Assembly: GCF_002953195.1 (NCBI RefSeq)
Contig: NZ_CP026377.1
Coordinates: forward strand, 3,348,001 to 3,412,000
DNA: 64,000 nucleotides
Direction: 5' to 3'
Source of the DNA: Mixta gaviniae
Lineage (GTDB): Bacteria > Pseudomonadota > Gammaproteobacteria > Enterobacterales > Enterobacteriaceae
Shown one piece after another: positions 27,507-35,855 of the stretch; positions within the stretch are counted from its first letter, which is position 1; each line of letters starts with the position of its first letter. The notes under the pieces were generated by a model that was given only the letters and a program-made list of their open reading frames with translations, made no database searches and was not told the origin of the DNA. The position numbers and the translations under genes were made by a program.

Positions 27507-28630
27507 TCAGGAACGATAAACAGGGTAGTCAGTATATCCTTTATGGGTGCCGCCATATAGCGAAGCGCTGTCTACAGGATTCAGGCCGACATTTTGTTTG
27601 AACCTTGCCGGCAGGTCGGGATTAGCGATAAAGGTACGGCCAAATCCAAAGAAGTCGCCCCAGCCCTGGCTCAGCACGTACTCCGCTTTCTCCCGGGTAT
27701 AGCGGCCCGAATACATGATGGGAGAACGGAACGCCTCACGCAATGCCACGCGGAACGTTTCCGGCAGATCGGGGCTATTGTCCCAGTCCGCTTCGGCAAT
27801 CGAAAGATAGCCGACCTGCAGCGCATCCAACATTTGCGCAGCGGTAATATAGGTCGCATGAGGATCGCTCTCCACCAGCCCCAGATAAACGCGCTCTTCA
27901 TCCGTGCTGGTGAAAAGCGGTGCAAAGCGCACGCCCACTTTATCACTGCCAAAAACGGCGCTTACGGCGAGGATCACTTCCTTCAGAAAACGCAGCCTGT
28001 TCTCCAGGGAGCCGCCATACTCATCGGTACGGAAATTGGTGTGTTCAGAAATAAACTGGTTAATCAGATAGCCATTGGCTGAGTGAAGCTCAACGCCATC
28101 AAAGCCGGCTTCTTTGGCATTTTCCGCCGCCTGACGGTAAAGCCCGACGATCTCTTTGACTTCCTGCGTGGTGAGTTCGCGCGGAACGCTGGGCGCGGTG
28201 AGCATCCCGGCGCCAGGCCCGGTTTCAATAAAAACGCGGACGCCTTCAGCAGGTACGGCGGAAGGGGCGACTGGCGCTTGTTTTTCTGGCTGCAGCTCAT
28301 GATGAGAAACGCGCCCAACGTGCCAAAGCTGGCAAAAAATCGTGCCGCCCTGCTGATGCACCGCCTCGGTCACTTTTTTCCAGCCGGCAATCTGCGCCTG
28401 GCTGTGGATGCCCGGCGTCCAGGCGTATCCCTGTCCCCGCGCTCAATCTGCGTGCCTTCGGTGACCATAAACCCGGCGCTGGCGCGCTGACGATAGTACT
28501 CCACCATCATATCGCCCGGGATATTGCCCGGCTGCTCGCTGCGGCAGCGCGTCAACGGAGGAAGCGCAATACGGTTGCGTAGGGTAAATTCGCCAAGCTG
28601 AAGTGGCGTAAAGAGTGTTTTCTGAGTCAT
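27507..28630 (-). pseudogene. Old Yellow Enzyme (NemA-type ene-reductase), frameshifted
   Basis: An FMN-dependent oxidoreductase of NemA type, split in two frames. The first part runs from MTQKTLFTPLQLGEF (ATG at 28630; other starts up to 28678 possible) to TQIERG; the second covers the rest and ends PVYRS. Adding one G to the G4 run (CCCC, 28435-28438 on the plus strand) restores TQIERGGQGYAWTPGIHS and full length, about 374 residues. The substrate-binding HSANGYL (His/Asn pair plus Tyr) and the C-terminal flavin region (DFFGFGRTFIANPDL) are intact. Such enzymes reduce activated alkenes, quinones and nitro compounds. Pseudogene or sequencing error cannot be separated here. Confidence 0.88.
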
Positions 28631-28648
28631 AGAACCGCTGTCCATCAT

Positions 28649-29217
28649 GTAAAGGTGCCGGTAATTATATTTATACATTTAAATAAGTAAATGCAATGAG
28701 TGGGCATTTTGAGCGGTTTAAGAAAAAGTCATTATTTATCAAGCTATTGTGTTCATAAGAATAATAGCGGTAACAGAGCGGGCTTATCAGGGGAAGCGCC
28801 ATAAGCCCGGGGAGAGTTTGTCGCTACGGCGTGGAACCCCATCTTCTCTTTACAGGACGCCTTTGATTAACAGAGCCAACAGGCCGCCAATGCTCAGGCT
28901 GAACGCCGCGATCAGCCCGATAAATCGTTGTCTGGATAAGCGCTGCATCGCCACTGTCTGTCACCTTTGAATTTGGATCCCGGCGACGTCATGGTCTACA
29001 ACTTACCGATGAGGGTTTGTTAATGGCTTAGAGAGGTCATCATCGCGCAACGGGCGTGTAAAACCTTCTTTCCCGCCTGGCAGGAGAGGCATTGCCTGCG
29101 AAATATGATGAGTGGCCGCGGCATGCTGCTCAACCTGGATAACGATCGCTACGGCCAACGGGAGTGGGCTTCCGTCCGCGACACGCTGGCCCCTACCTGT
29201 CTACAAGGAACCAAACA
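28649..29217. other. Gene-poor region between the OYE gene and the epoxide hydrolase
   Basis: No full-length gene. It holds a possible 32-residue membrane protein gene (28850-28948, minus), an 8-bp inverted repeat GGGCTTAT/ATAAGCCC (28780-28808) and, at its end, what looks like the 3' remnant of a longer coding frame (29024-29221). The OYE and epoxide hydrolase genes point away from each other here, so promoters should also be present. Confidence 0.4.
28850..28948 (-). CDS. Possible small membrane protein, 32 residues
   Basis: ATG at 28948, stop at 28850-28852, with AAAGGTG upstream but at a longish distance (about 13 nt). The product is a short basic N-terminus (MQRLSRQR) followed by one hydrophobic helix (FIGLIAAFSLSIGGLLALLI) and KGVL. 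This is the composition of many enterobacterial single-helix small proteins. I do not recognise the family, and chance is possible. Confidence 0.45.
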   Translation of the reverse strand: MQRLSRQRFIGLIAAFSLSIGGLLALLIKGVL

Positions 29218-29221
29218 ATGA
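29024..29221 (+). pseudogene. 3' remnant of an unidentified coding sequence, perhaps a flavin monooxygenase
   Basis: An open frame without a proper start runs into the epoxide hydrolase gene, its TGA overlapping the next ATG (ATGA). The end reads NMMSGRGMLLNLDNDRYGQ then REWASVRDTLAP, which resembles the C-terminal GRGLLL-type region of FAD-dependent aromatic monooxygenases. The rest of such a gene is absent. The overlap suggests that an upstream oxygenase was once coupled to the hydrolase. This identification is weak. Confidence 0.3.
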
Positions 29222-30372
29222 CCCACCCTGTCGAGCCCTTCCCCATTCACATTCCCCAGGCGCAACTCGATGATCTGGCCCGGCGTCTGGCGCAAACCCG
29301 CTGGCCAGATGCGGAAACCGTATCCGATCACAGCCAGGGGCCGCAGCTCGGGCGTCTTCGCGCGCTAGTTGAACACTGGCAACAAGAGTATGACTGGCGC
29401 GCCACAGAAACCCAGCTCAACCAGTGGAACAGCAGCCGAACCGAAATCGACGGCCTCGGCATTCACTTCCTGCATATTCGCTCCCCCCATCCCGACGCCC
29501 TTCCTTTGCTGATGACCCATGGGTGGCCTGGCTCCATTCTTGAATTCAGGGCGATGATCGCCCCCCTTACCAACCCTACAGCCCATGGGGGGCAAGCCTG
29601 CGATGCGTTCCATTTGGTTATCCCTGCGCTACCGGGCTTTGGTTTTAGCGATAAGCCCTCTTCTCCGGGATGGGGCGTGGGTAAAACCGCCAACGCCTGG
29701 GCGCAACTCATGGCCCGTTTGGGGTATGGCGAGCGCTGGGCCGCCCAGGGCGGCGACTGGGGCGCGGCCGTGACGACCGCCCTTGGACACCTGTGCCCGC
29801 CTGGCCTGATCGGCATTCACCTGAACATGGTGATGTATCGGCCGACCGAGGATGAAATCGCGCAGGCCACCGCTGAAGAGCAGCGCATGTTGGCTGATGC
29901 GCAACGTTACGAGCAGGAACTTTCGGGCTATATGAAAGTGCAAAGCACCCGGCCGCAATCGGTAGGCTTTGCCCTCGCCGATTCCCCTGTTGGCCTGGCA
30001 GCCTGGATATACGCGCTGTTTCAGGACGCTTCTGACAGCGGCGGAGAGCCGGAAAGGGCAATCGATCTCAACGCCCTGATCGATGACATCATGCTGTACT
30101 GGCTGCCCAATGCCGGCCCAAGCTCGGTCCGCTTCTATTGGGAGGGGATGAGCGAGATGCGAAAGCAAAGCCCTGGCTCTGCCGTCCCCACCCCTGCGGG
30201 CATAAGCATGTTCCCAGACGAGTTGCTTCGCCTCTCACGGCGCTGGGCGCAGGCGCGTTTCGCCGATCTGCGGTTCTTCGCTGAAGCCGATCGCGGCGGC
30301 CACTTCGCCGCCATGGAAAACCCGGCAGTCCTCACCGAACATGTCCGTGAGACTTTCCGTTTGCTGCGCTGA
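29218..30372 (+). CDS. Epoxide hydrolase-family alpha/beta hydrolase
   Basis: 384 residues from the ATG at 29218 (AAGGAA, 7 nt spacing); the in-frame start at 29164 is not supported. The N-terminal EHN domain (about 1-110) is typical of microsomal-type epoxide hydrolases. Then comes the hydrolase core: oxyanion HGWPGS (101-106), nucleophile Asp180 in QGGDWGA, and the C-terminal GGHFAAMENP with the catalytic His. It should open an epoxide to a diol; the natural substrate is unknown. It is flanked by decayed genes and lies in island-like DNA. Its base composition and codon use differ somewhat from the neighbouring core genes. Confidence 0.9.
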   Translation: MTHPVEPFPIHIPQAQLDDLARRLAQTRWPDAETVSDHSQGPQLGRLRALVEHWQQEYDWRATETQLNQWNSSRTEIDGLGIHFLHIRSPHPDALPLLMTHGWPGSILEFRAMIAPLTNPTAHGGQACDAFHLVIPALPGFGFSDKPSSPGWGVGKTANAWAQLMARLGYGERWAAQGGDWGAAVTTALGHLCPPGLIGIHLNMVMYRPTEDEIAQATAEEQRMLADAQRYEQELSGYMKVQSTRPQSVGFALADSPVGLAAWIYALFQDASDSGGEPERAIDLNALIDDIMLYWLPNAGPSSVRFYWEGMSEMRKQSPGSAVPTPAGISMFPDELLRLSRRWAQARFADLRFFAEADRGGHFAAMENPAVLTEHVRETFRLLR

Positions 30373-30672
30373 CCCCTCACATAAATGGCGCGTTTAAGCA
30401 GCTGAAGCGACAGGCGGCGCAGGGGTTAACCATGGACCCAATTCCGTGGCGTGCCTCAGCAGTTCACCCTGCCGGGGCACGTAAATCATTTTTCCTGACG
30501 GCGGGCTGGCTGCATTCTGTCGGGGCCTGGCCTGTTCCGGGAAAGCATGACATCACTGCTTTGGTCGCGATGGTTATCTGTTGCAAGCGAACACAGGGTA
30601 ATGAGTTAAAGGGAGTGCCACGACGCAGTCATTGGTGGATGAGCGTCGTCGCCCTGAATGAGCAGGCTTGCG

Positions 30673-30802
30673 GCGTGGCAATGCCAGCCTGTCAGTAACG
30701 GGATGCAGGGGCTTAGCGTAGCGTAGCGTGGCAATGCCAACCTGTCAGTAACGGGATGCAGGGGGCGTGGCAATACCAGCCTGTCGGTAACGGGATGCAG
30801 GG
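30673..30802. repeat. Three imperfect tandem repeats of about 38 bp
   Basis: Copies begin at 30673, 30726 and 30765. Each starts GCGTGGCAATGCCAGCCTGT (third copy ATACC) and ends GTAACGGGATGCAGGG. The first and second are separated by an extra 15 bp containing GCGTAGCGTA; the third follows directly. A degenerate fourth start lies near 30805. No known element is recognised. Confidence 0.8.
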
Positions 30803-30950
30803 GCGTAGCGTGGTGAACGGGATATTGTCAGCGAAGCCTGTCTAATTAAGGCTCGGGGGATGATCGGTGAGTTGCCGCTTCAGTTATCGCAGGCACTTTA
30901 TGTGTCTCTGAATCACCACTGCCGCCAGTCACGGCTTTCTCTGCGCGGAT

Positions 30951-31006
30951 AAGCATTATCGATACCCTGTCAGCATTCACTAACCAAACAGGGTATCGAT
31001 ATGCTT
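30951..31006. repeat. Long inverted repeat (19-20 bp arms)
   Basis: The left arm 30951-30970 (AAGCATTATCGATACCCTGT) pairs with the right arm 30988-31006 with a single-base bulge and a 17-nt loop. A TTTTCT tract follows on the plus strand. It could be a terminator, an attachment-site structure or an end of a mobile element. It lies about 100 bp from the guaA stop. Confidence 0.75.
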
Positions 31007-31063
31007 TTCTGATGACGTCTGTTCTGCACCATGACCACGGTGATTGAAGGCGCAGCAAAAATT

Positions 31064-31095
31064 ACTCTCTGTTTTTACTTACAGAAAAAACAGAG
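31064..31095 (-). terminator. Hairpin downstream of guaA
   Basis: Perfect arms CTCTCTGTTTTT / AAAAACAGAGAG with an 8-9 nt loop lie about 15 bp after the guaA stop. The T-run is inside the stem and no T-tail follows, so it may work as a bidirectional terminator or RNA-end stabiliser. Confidence 0.5.
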
Positions 31096-31109
31096 AGTTG
31101 AGGTCACCT

Positions 31110-32690
31110 TTATTCCCACTCAATAGTGGCCGGCGGCTTACCGGAAATATCATAAACCACACGGGAGATGCCGTTGACTTCATTGATAATGCGGTTAGAG
31201 ACGCGGCCGAGGAAATCGTACGGCAGGTGTGCCCAGTGCGCGGTCATAAAGTCGATGGTTTCTACCGCACGCAGCGACACTACCCAGTCATATTTACGGC
31301 CGTCGCCCATCACGCCGACGGAACGCACCGGCAGGAAGACGGTGAACGCCTGGCTCACCTTGTTATAGAGATCGGCTTTACGCAGCTCTTCGATAAAGAT
31401 GGCGTCGGCGCGGCGCAGCAGATCGCAGTACTCTTTCTTCACTTCGCCCAGTACTCGCACGCCCAGCCCCGGGCCCGGGAACGGATGGCGATAAAGCATA
31501 TCGTACGGCAGGCCCAGCTCCAGACCGATCTTGCGCACTTCATCCTTAAACAGCTCTTTCAGCGGCTCAACGAGGCCCAGCTTCATCTCTTTCGGCAGGC
31601 CGCCAACGTTGTGGTGTGATTTAATCACGTGCGCCTTGCCGGTGGCGGAGGCGGCGGATTCGATCACGTCAGGGTAGATGGTGCCCTGCGCCAGCCACTT
31701 CACTTCCGTCAGGCTGGTCGCCTGCTCGTCGAAGACTTCTACAAATACGCGACCGATGGTTTTACGCTTGGCTTCCGGCTCGTCGATGCCTGCCAGCGCG
31801 TCCAGGAAGCGCGCTTCCGCCGGCACATGGATGATATTCAGACCGAAATGGTCGCCGAACATATCCATCACCTGCTCTGCTTCGTTCAAACGCAGCAGAC
31901 CGTTGTCAACAAAGACGCAGGTCAGACGGTCGCCGATGGCGCGATGCAGCAGCATGGCGGTCACGGAAGAGTCAACGCCGCCGGAGAGGCCGAGGATCAC
32001 TTTATCGTTGCCAACCTGCTCGCGCAGACGCTCAACGATATCTTCAATGATCTTTGCCGGCGTCCAGAGTGCTTCGCACTCGCAGATATCCAGCACGAAG
32101 CGCTCCAGCATACGCAGACCCTGACGGGTATGGGTCACTTCCGGGTGGAACTGCACGCCGTAGAAACGCTTCTCTTCGTTGGCCATAATGGCGAACGGAC
32201 AGGTTTCGGTGCTGGCGACGGTCACGAAGTCGGACGGGATCGCCGTCACCTTGTCGCCGTGGCTCATCCAGACGTCCAGCAGCGGCAGGCCGGCAGCGCT
32301 GATGGAATCTTCAATACCGCGCACCAGCGCGCTGTCGGTTCTGACTTCTACCTGCGCATAGCCGAACTCGCGCTCGCTGGAACCTTCCACCTTGCCGCCC
32401 AGCTGCATCGCCATGGTCTGCATGCCGTAGCAGACGCCCAACACCGGCACGCCGGCGTTAAAGACATATTCCGGCGCGCGCGGGCTGTCGAGTTCCGTGG
32501 TGCTTTCCGGGCCGCCGGAAAGAATGATGCCGCTCGGCTTAAACTCACGGATCTGCGCTTCGGTTACATCCCAGGCCCAAAGTTCGCAATACACGCCCAG
32601 CTCGCGTACGCGGCGCGCCACCAGCTGGGTATACTGCGAACCAAAATCGAGGATTAAAATACGGTGCTTATGAATATTTTCCGTCGTCAT
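31110..32690 (-). CDS. guaA: GMP synthase (glutamine-hydrolysing)
   Basis: 526 residues (E. coli 525). It converts XMP to GMP with ATP and glutamine. The N-terminal class I glutamine amidotransferase has the nucleophile in [10 protein letters not shown] and its His/Glu in QFHPEVTHT. The PP-loop ATPase motif is [10 protein letters not shown] (about residue 232-241). The C-terminal dimerisation domain ends PPATIEWE. It is the second gene of guaBA, 71 bp after guaB. Its 3' end borders the island-like region and is the parent of the decayed fragment near 27.1 kb. Confidence 0.98.
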   Translation of the reverse strand: MTTENIHKHRILILDFGSQYTQLVARRVRELGVYCELWAWDVTEAQIREFKPSGIILSGGPESTTELDSPRAPEYVFNAGVPVLGVCYGMQTMAMQLGGKVEGSSEREFGYAQVEVRTDSALVRGIEDSISAAGLPLLDVWMSHGDKVTAIPSDFVTVASTETCPFAIMANEEKRFYGVQFHPEVTHTRQGLRMLERFVLDICECEALWTPAKIIEDIVERLREQVGNDKVILGLSGGVDSSVTAMLLHRAIGDRLTCVFVDNGLLRLNEAEQVMDMFGDHFGLNIIHVPAEARFLDALAGIDEPEAKRKTIGRVFVEVFDEQATSLTEVKWLAQGTIYPDVIESAASATGKAHVIKSHHNVGGLPKEMKLGLVEPLKELFKDEVRKIGLELGLPYDMLYRHPFPGPGLGVRVLGEVKKEYCDLLRRADAIFIEELRKADLYNKVSQAFTVFLPVRSVGVMGDGRKYDWVVSLRAVETIDFMTAHWAHLPYDFLGRVSNRIINEVNGISRVVYDISGKPPATIEWE

Positions 32691-32720
32691 TAAGGCAATT
32701 CCAGAGCGATAGACTGATAA

Positions 32721-32747
32721 ATAAAAGCGCCCGGCGGCTGCCGGGCG
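32721..32747 (-). terminator. Terminator-like hairpin between guaB and guaA
   Basis: Stem CGCCCGGC/GCCGGGCG (8 bp, 4-nt loop) followed on the minus strand by CTTTTATTT. It falls in the 71-bp gap of the guaBA operon and may partly attenuate guaA. Confidence 0.6.
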
Positions 32748-32761
32748 AGAAAATAAGGGGA

Positions 32762-34228
32762 TCAGGATCCCATGCGGTAGTTCGGCGACTCTTTCGTGAT
32801 GGTCACATCATGCACGTGGCTTTCTGAAATGCCGGCGCCGCTGATGCGCACAAATTCCGCTTTGGTGCGCAGCTCGTCGATGGTGGCGCAGCCGGTCAGG
32901 CCCATGCAGGAGCGCAGGCCGCCCATCTGCTGATGCACGATCTCTTTCAGGCGACCTTTGTAGGCGACGCGTCCTTCGATGCCTTCCGGCACCAGCTTGT
33001 CCGCCGCGTTGTCGCTCTGGAAGTAGCGGTCGGAAGAGCCTTTGGACATCGCGCCCAGCGAGCCCATACCGCGATAGGATTTAAACGCGCGGCCCTGGTA
33101 GAGTTCGATTTCGCCCGGGGATTCTTCCGTACCGGCCAGCATTGAGCCGACCATCACGCAGGCAGCGCCTGCGGCGATCGCTTTGGCGATATCGCCGGAG
33201 AAACGGATGCCGCCGTCGGCGATCACCGGCACGCCGGTGCCTTCCAGCGCTTCAACCGCGTCAGACACCGCGGTGATCTGCGGCACGCCGACGCCGGTTA
33301 CGATACGGGTGGTGCAGATCGAGCCAGGGCCGATGCCGACTTTCACCGCGCTTACGCCCGCGTCGGCCAGCGCCCGCGCGCCCGCGCCGGTGGCGACGTT
33401 GCCGCCGATGATCTGCAGATCCGGGTATTTGGCGCGCGTTTCACGGATACGCTGCAGCACGCCTTCGGAATGGCCGTGGGAGGAGTCGATCAGCAGGACG
33501 TCGACGCCCGCCGCGACCAGCGCATCAACGCGAGCTTCGTTGCCGGCACCCGCGCCGACCGCGGCGCCAACGCGCAGACGGCCATGCTCATCTTTACAGG
33601 CCAGCGGTTTACGCTCCGCCTTCTGGAAATCTTTTACGGTGATCATGCCGAGCAGGTGGAAACTGTCATCCACCACCAGCGCTTTTTCCACGCGCTTCTC
33701 ATGCATTCTCTGCAGCACGACTTCGCGTGCTTCACCCTCTTTAACCGTCACCAGACGCTCTTTCGGCGTCATCACTGCAGTAACCGGCAGGTTGAGATCG
33801 GTCACGAAACGCACGTCGCGGCCGGTGATAATCCCGACCAGCTGCTTATCTTCTGTTACGACCGGATAGCCGGCGAAGCCGTTGCGCTCGGTCAGCTCTT
33901 TCACTTCACGCAGGGTAGTGGTCGGCAACACGGTCTGCGGATCGGTCACGACGCCGCTTTCATGTTTTTTCACCTTGCGCACTTCTTCCGCCTGGCGCTC
34001 GATGGACATATTTTTGTGGATAAAGCCCAGCCCGCCTTCCTGCGCCAGCGCGATAGCCAGACCGGCTTCGGTCACGGTATCCATGGCGGCAGAGAGCATT
34101 GGAATGTTCAGACGAATGGTTTTGGTCAGTTGGGTACTGAGGTCGGCCGTATTAGGCAGTACAGTGGAGTGAGCAGGAACGAGCAAAACGTCGTCAAAAG
34201 TGAGTGCTTCTTTAGCGATTCGTAGCAT
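32762..34228 (-). CDS. guaB: IMP dehydrogenase
   Basis: 488 residues, the same length as E. coli GuaB. It oxidises IMP to XMP with NAD+, the committed step to GMP. The TIM-barrel is interrupted by a CBS pair (about 93-215). The catalytic cysteine is in [13 protein letters not shown] (near residue 305) and the mobile flap is in the [16 protein letters not shown] region. It is first in guaBA and transcribed from a promoter with a PurR-like site. Confidence 0.98.
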   Translation of the reverse strand: MLRIAKEALTFDDVLLVPAHSTVLPNTADLSTQLTKTIRLNIPMLSAAMDTVTEAGLAIALAQEGGLGFIHKNMSIERQAEEVRKVKKHESGVVTDPQTVLPTTTLREVKELTERNGFAGYPVVTEDKQLVGIITGRDVRFVTDLNLPVTAVMTPKERLVTVKEGEAREVVLQRMHEKRVEKALVVDDSFHLLGMITVKDFQKAERKPLACKDEHGRLRVGAAVGAGAGNEARVDALVAAGVDVLLIDSSHGHSEGVLQRIRETRAKYPDLQIIGGNVATGAGARALADAGVSAVKVGIGPGSICTTRIVTGVGVPQITAVSDAVEALEGTGVPVIADGGIRFSGDIAKAIAAGAACVMVGSMLAGTEESPGEIELYQGRAFKSYRGMGSLGAMSKGSSDRYFQSDNAADKLVPEGIEGRVAYKGRLKEIVHQQMGGLRSCMGLTGCATIDELRTKAEFVRISGAGISESHVHDVTITKESPNYRMGS

Positions 34229-34279
34229 GGCAATATCTCAACCTGGGGTGAATGAGAACAGATAAAATATTGCCGCGGC

Positions 34280-34305
34280 ATTATACAGGGCGTAATCGGT
34301 TGCCT
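34280..34305 (-). promoter_or_regulatory. guaBA promoter with PurR-like operator
   Basis: Reading the minus strand, a perfect TATAAT (34285-34280) is followed by the GC-rich discriminator GCCGCGGC typical of stringently controlled promoters. Immediately upstream is AGGCAACCGATTACGC (34305-34290), which matches the PurR consensus at 11 of 16 positions and lies where the E. coli guaBA operator lies. Confidence 0.7.
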
Positions 34306-34397
34306 CCAGCTTTTTTTCAGAAAATGTCTTGATCCCCTGCTTCAGGCATGTAGTATCGATGAATTAACTCGCTGATTTATTATTTGATCCTCATCAC

Positions 34398-35768
34398 ATG
34401 TCGCTACCGCCTTCCGCCAATATTTTTACCGTCAGCCGCCTTAACACCACGGTGCGTCAGCTGCTGGAAGGCGAGATGGGCCAGATCTGGCTCAGCGCCG
34501 AGATCTCCAACTTTACCCAGCCCGCTTCCGGCCACTGGTACTTCACGCTGAAAGATGATACCGCTCAGGTGCGCAGTGCCATGTTCCGCAACAGCAACCG
34601 GCGCGTCACCTTCCGTCCGCAGCATGGCCAGCAGGTGCTGGTGCGCGCCACGGTGACGCTCTACGAGCCGCGCGGTGATTATCAGCTGATTGTTGAAAGC
34701 ATGCACCCGGCGGGCGAAGGCCTGCTGCAGCAGCAGTTTGAACAGCTGAAGCAGCGTCTGGCGGCAGAAGGGCTGTTTGAGCAGCAGCATAAACAGCCGC
34801 TGCCCGAACCGGCGCGCCAGGTGGGCGTCATCACCTCTGCCACCGGCGCGGCGCTGCACGACGTGCTGCGCGTGCTGCATCGGCGCGATCCCTCGCTGCC
34901 GGTGATCATCTATCCGACGGCGGTTCAGGGCAACGATGCCCCTGCGGCCATTGTGCGCGCCATCGAGCTGGCCAACCTGCGCAGCGAGTGTGATGTGCTG
35001 ATCGTCGGGCGCGGCGGCGGCTCGCTGGAGGATCTCTGGAGCTTTAACGACGAGCGGGTGGCGCGGGCGATTTTCGCCAGCCGTATCCCGATCGTCAGCG
35101 CCGTCGGCCATGAAACCGACGTCACCATCGCCGATTTCGTCGCCGACCTGCGCGCGCCGACCCCTTCCGCCGCAGCGGAGATCGTCAGCCGCAATCAGGT
35201 GGAGCTGCTGCGCCAGCTGCAGTCGCAGCAGACGCGGCTGGAGATGGCGATGGACTACTATCTGGCCCAGCAGCAGCGCGCCTTTACCCGCCTGCAGCAT
35301 CGTTTGCAGCAGCAGCATCCGCAGCTGCGTCTGGCGCGTCAGCAGACGGCGCTGTTCCGTCTGCAGCGCCGTCTGGACGAGGCGCTGCAGCTGCGCCTGC
35401 GCAACGCCGCGCGCCAGCAGGATCGGCTGACGCAGCGCCTGAACGCCCGGCAGCCGCAGGGTAATATCAATCGCGCGCAGCAGCAGCTGCAGCAGTGGCA
35501 CTATCGCCTGGCACAGGCGATGCGGCAGCGGCTGGGCGATGAGAAACAGCGCTTCGGCGCGCTGGCGGGGCATCTGGAAGGGGTCAGTCCGCTGGCGACG
35601 CTGGCGCGCGGCTTCAGCGTGACGCAAACCGACGGCGGCGAGGTGCTGAAAACCGCCGGTCAGCTTCAGCCGGGTGATACACTGCAAACCCGCCTGCAGG
35701 ATGGCTGGGTGGAAAGCGAAGTGAAGGCGGTTACGCCGCTGAAAAAAACGCGTAAAAAGCGCGCTTAG
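34398..35768 (+). CDS. xseA: Exodeoxyribonuclease VII large subunit
   Basis: 456 residues, as in E. coli. With XseB it degrades single-stranded DNA in both directions. An N-terminal OB-fold (FTVSRLN to about 100), the catalytic domain with [13 protein letters not shown] and [12 protein letters not shown], a long Gln/Arg-rich helical region (about 260-390) that binds XseB, and a C-terminal segment ([13 protein letters not shown]) are all present. It is divergent from guaB and ends at a strong bidirectional terminator. Confidence 0.97.
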   Translation: MSLPPSANIFTVSRLNTTVRQLLEGEMGQIWLSAEISNFTQPASGHWYFTLKDDTAQVRSAMFRNSNRRVTFRPQHGQQVLVRATVTLYEPRGDYQLIVESMHPAGEGLLQQQFEQLKQRLAAEGLFEQQHKQPLPEPARQVGVITSATGAALHDVLRVLHRRDPSLPVIIYPTAVQGNDAPAAIVRAIELANLRSECDVLIVGRGGGSLEDLWSFNDERVARAIFASRIPIVSAVGHETDVTIADFVADLRAPTPSAAAEIVSRNQVELLRQLQSQQTRLEMAMDYYLAQQQRAFTRLQHRLQQQHPQLRLARQQTALFRLQRRLDEALQLRLRNAARQQDRLTQRLNARQPQGNINRAQQQLQQWHYRLAQAMRQRLGDEKQRFGALAGHLEGVSPLATLARGFSVTQTDGGEVLKTAGQLQPGDTLQTRLQDGWVESEVKAVTPLKKTRKKRA

Positions 35769-35812
35769 CGTTGTTTATCGCGCGCCTCGGGTAAACGCCT
35801 CCGTTACGCCAT

Positions 35813-35841
35813 AAAAAAGCGCGCCGAAAGCGCGCTTTTTT
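35813..35841. terminator. Bidirectional terminator between xseA and the GH31 gene
   Basis: Perfect 12-bp stem AAAAAAGCGCGC / GCGCGCTTTTTT with loop CGAAA, giving a T-run on either strand. It lies between two convergent genes. Confidence 0.9.
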
Positions 35842-35855
35842 CATCTGCTTTTCCG

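Larger units (their letters stand above)
30373..31109. other. Non-coding region between epoxide hydrolase and guaA
   Basis: About 740 bp with no credible gene. An 88-codon frame at 30432-30698 has no recognisable sequence and overlaps repeat DNA. It contains three imperfect tandem repeats (30673-30802), a long inverted repeat (30951-31006) and a hairpin after the guaA stop (31064-31095). This is presumed to be the guaA-proximal end of the island. Confidence 0.5.

Noticed and set aside
28780..28808. Terminator after the small membrane ORF
   Set aside because: The 8-bp inverted repeat has a 13-nt loop and no T-run on either side.
30432..30698. 88-codon plus-strand ORF
   Set aside because: No recognisable sequence, weak start, and its end lies in tandem-repeat DNA.
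30673..30802. Possible CRISPR array
   Set aside because: Only three imperfect copies, no regular unique spacers (second and third copies are directly adjacent), and no cas genes.
31629..32657. 342-codon plus-strand ORF
   Set aside because: Lies wholly antisense to guaA and has no independent protein similarity that I recognise.
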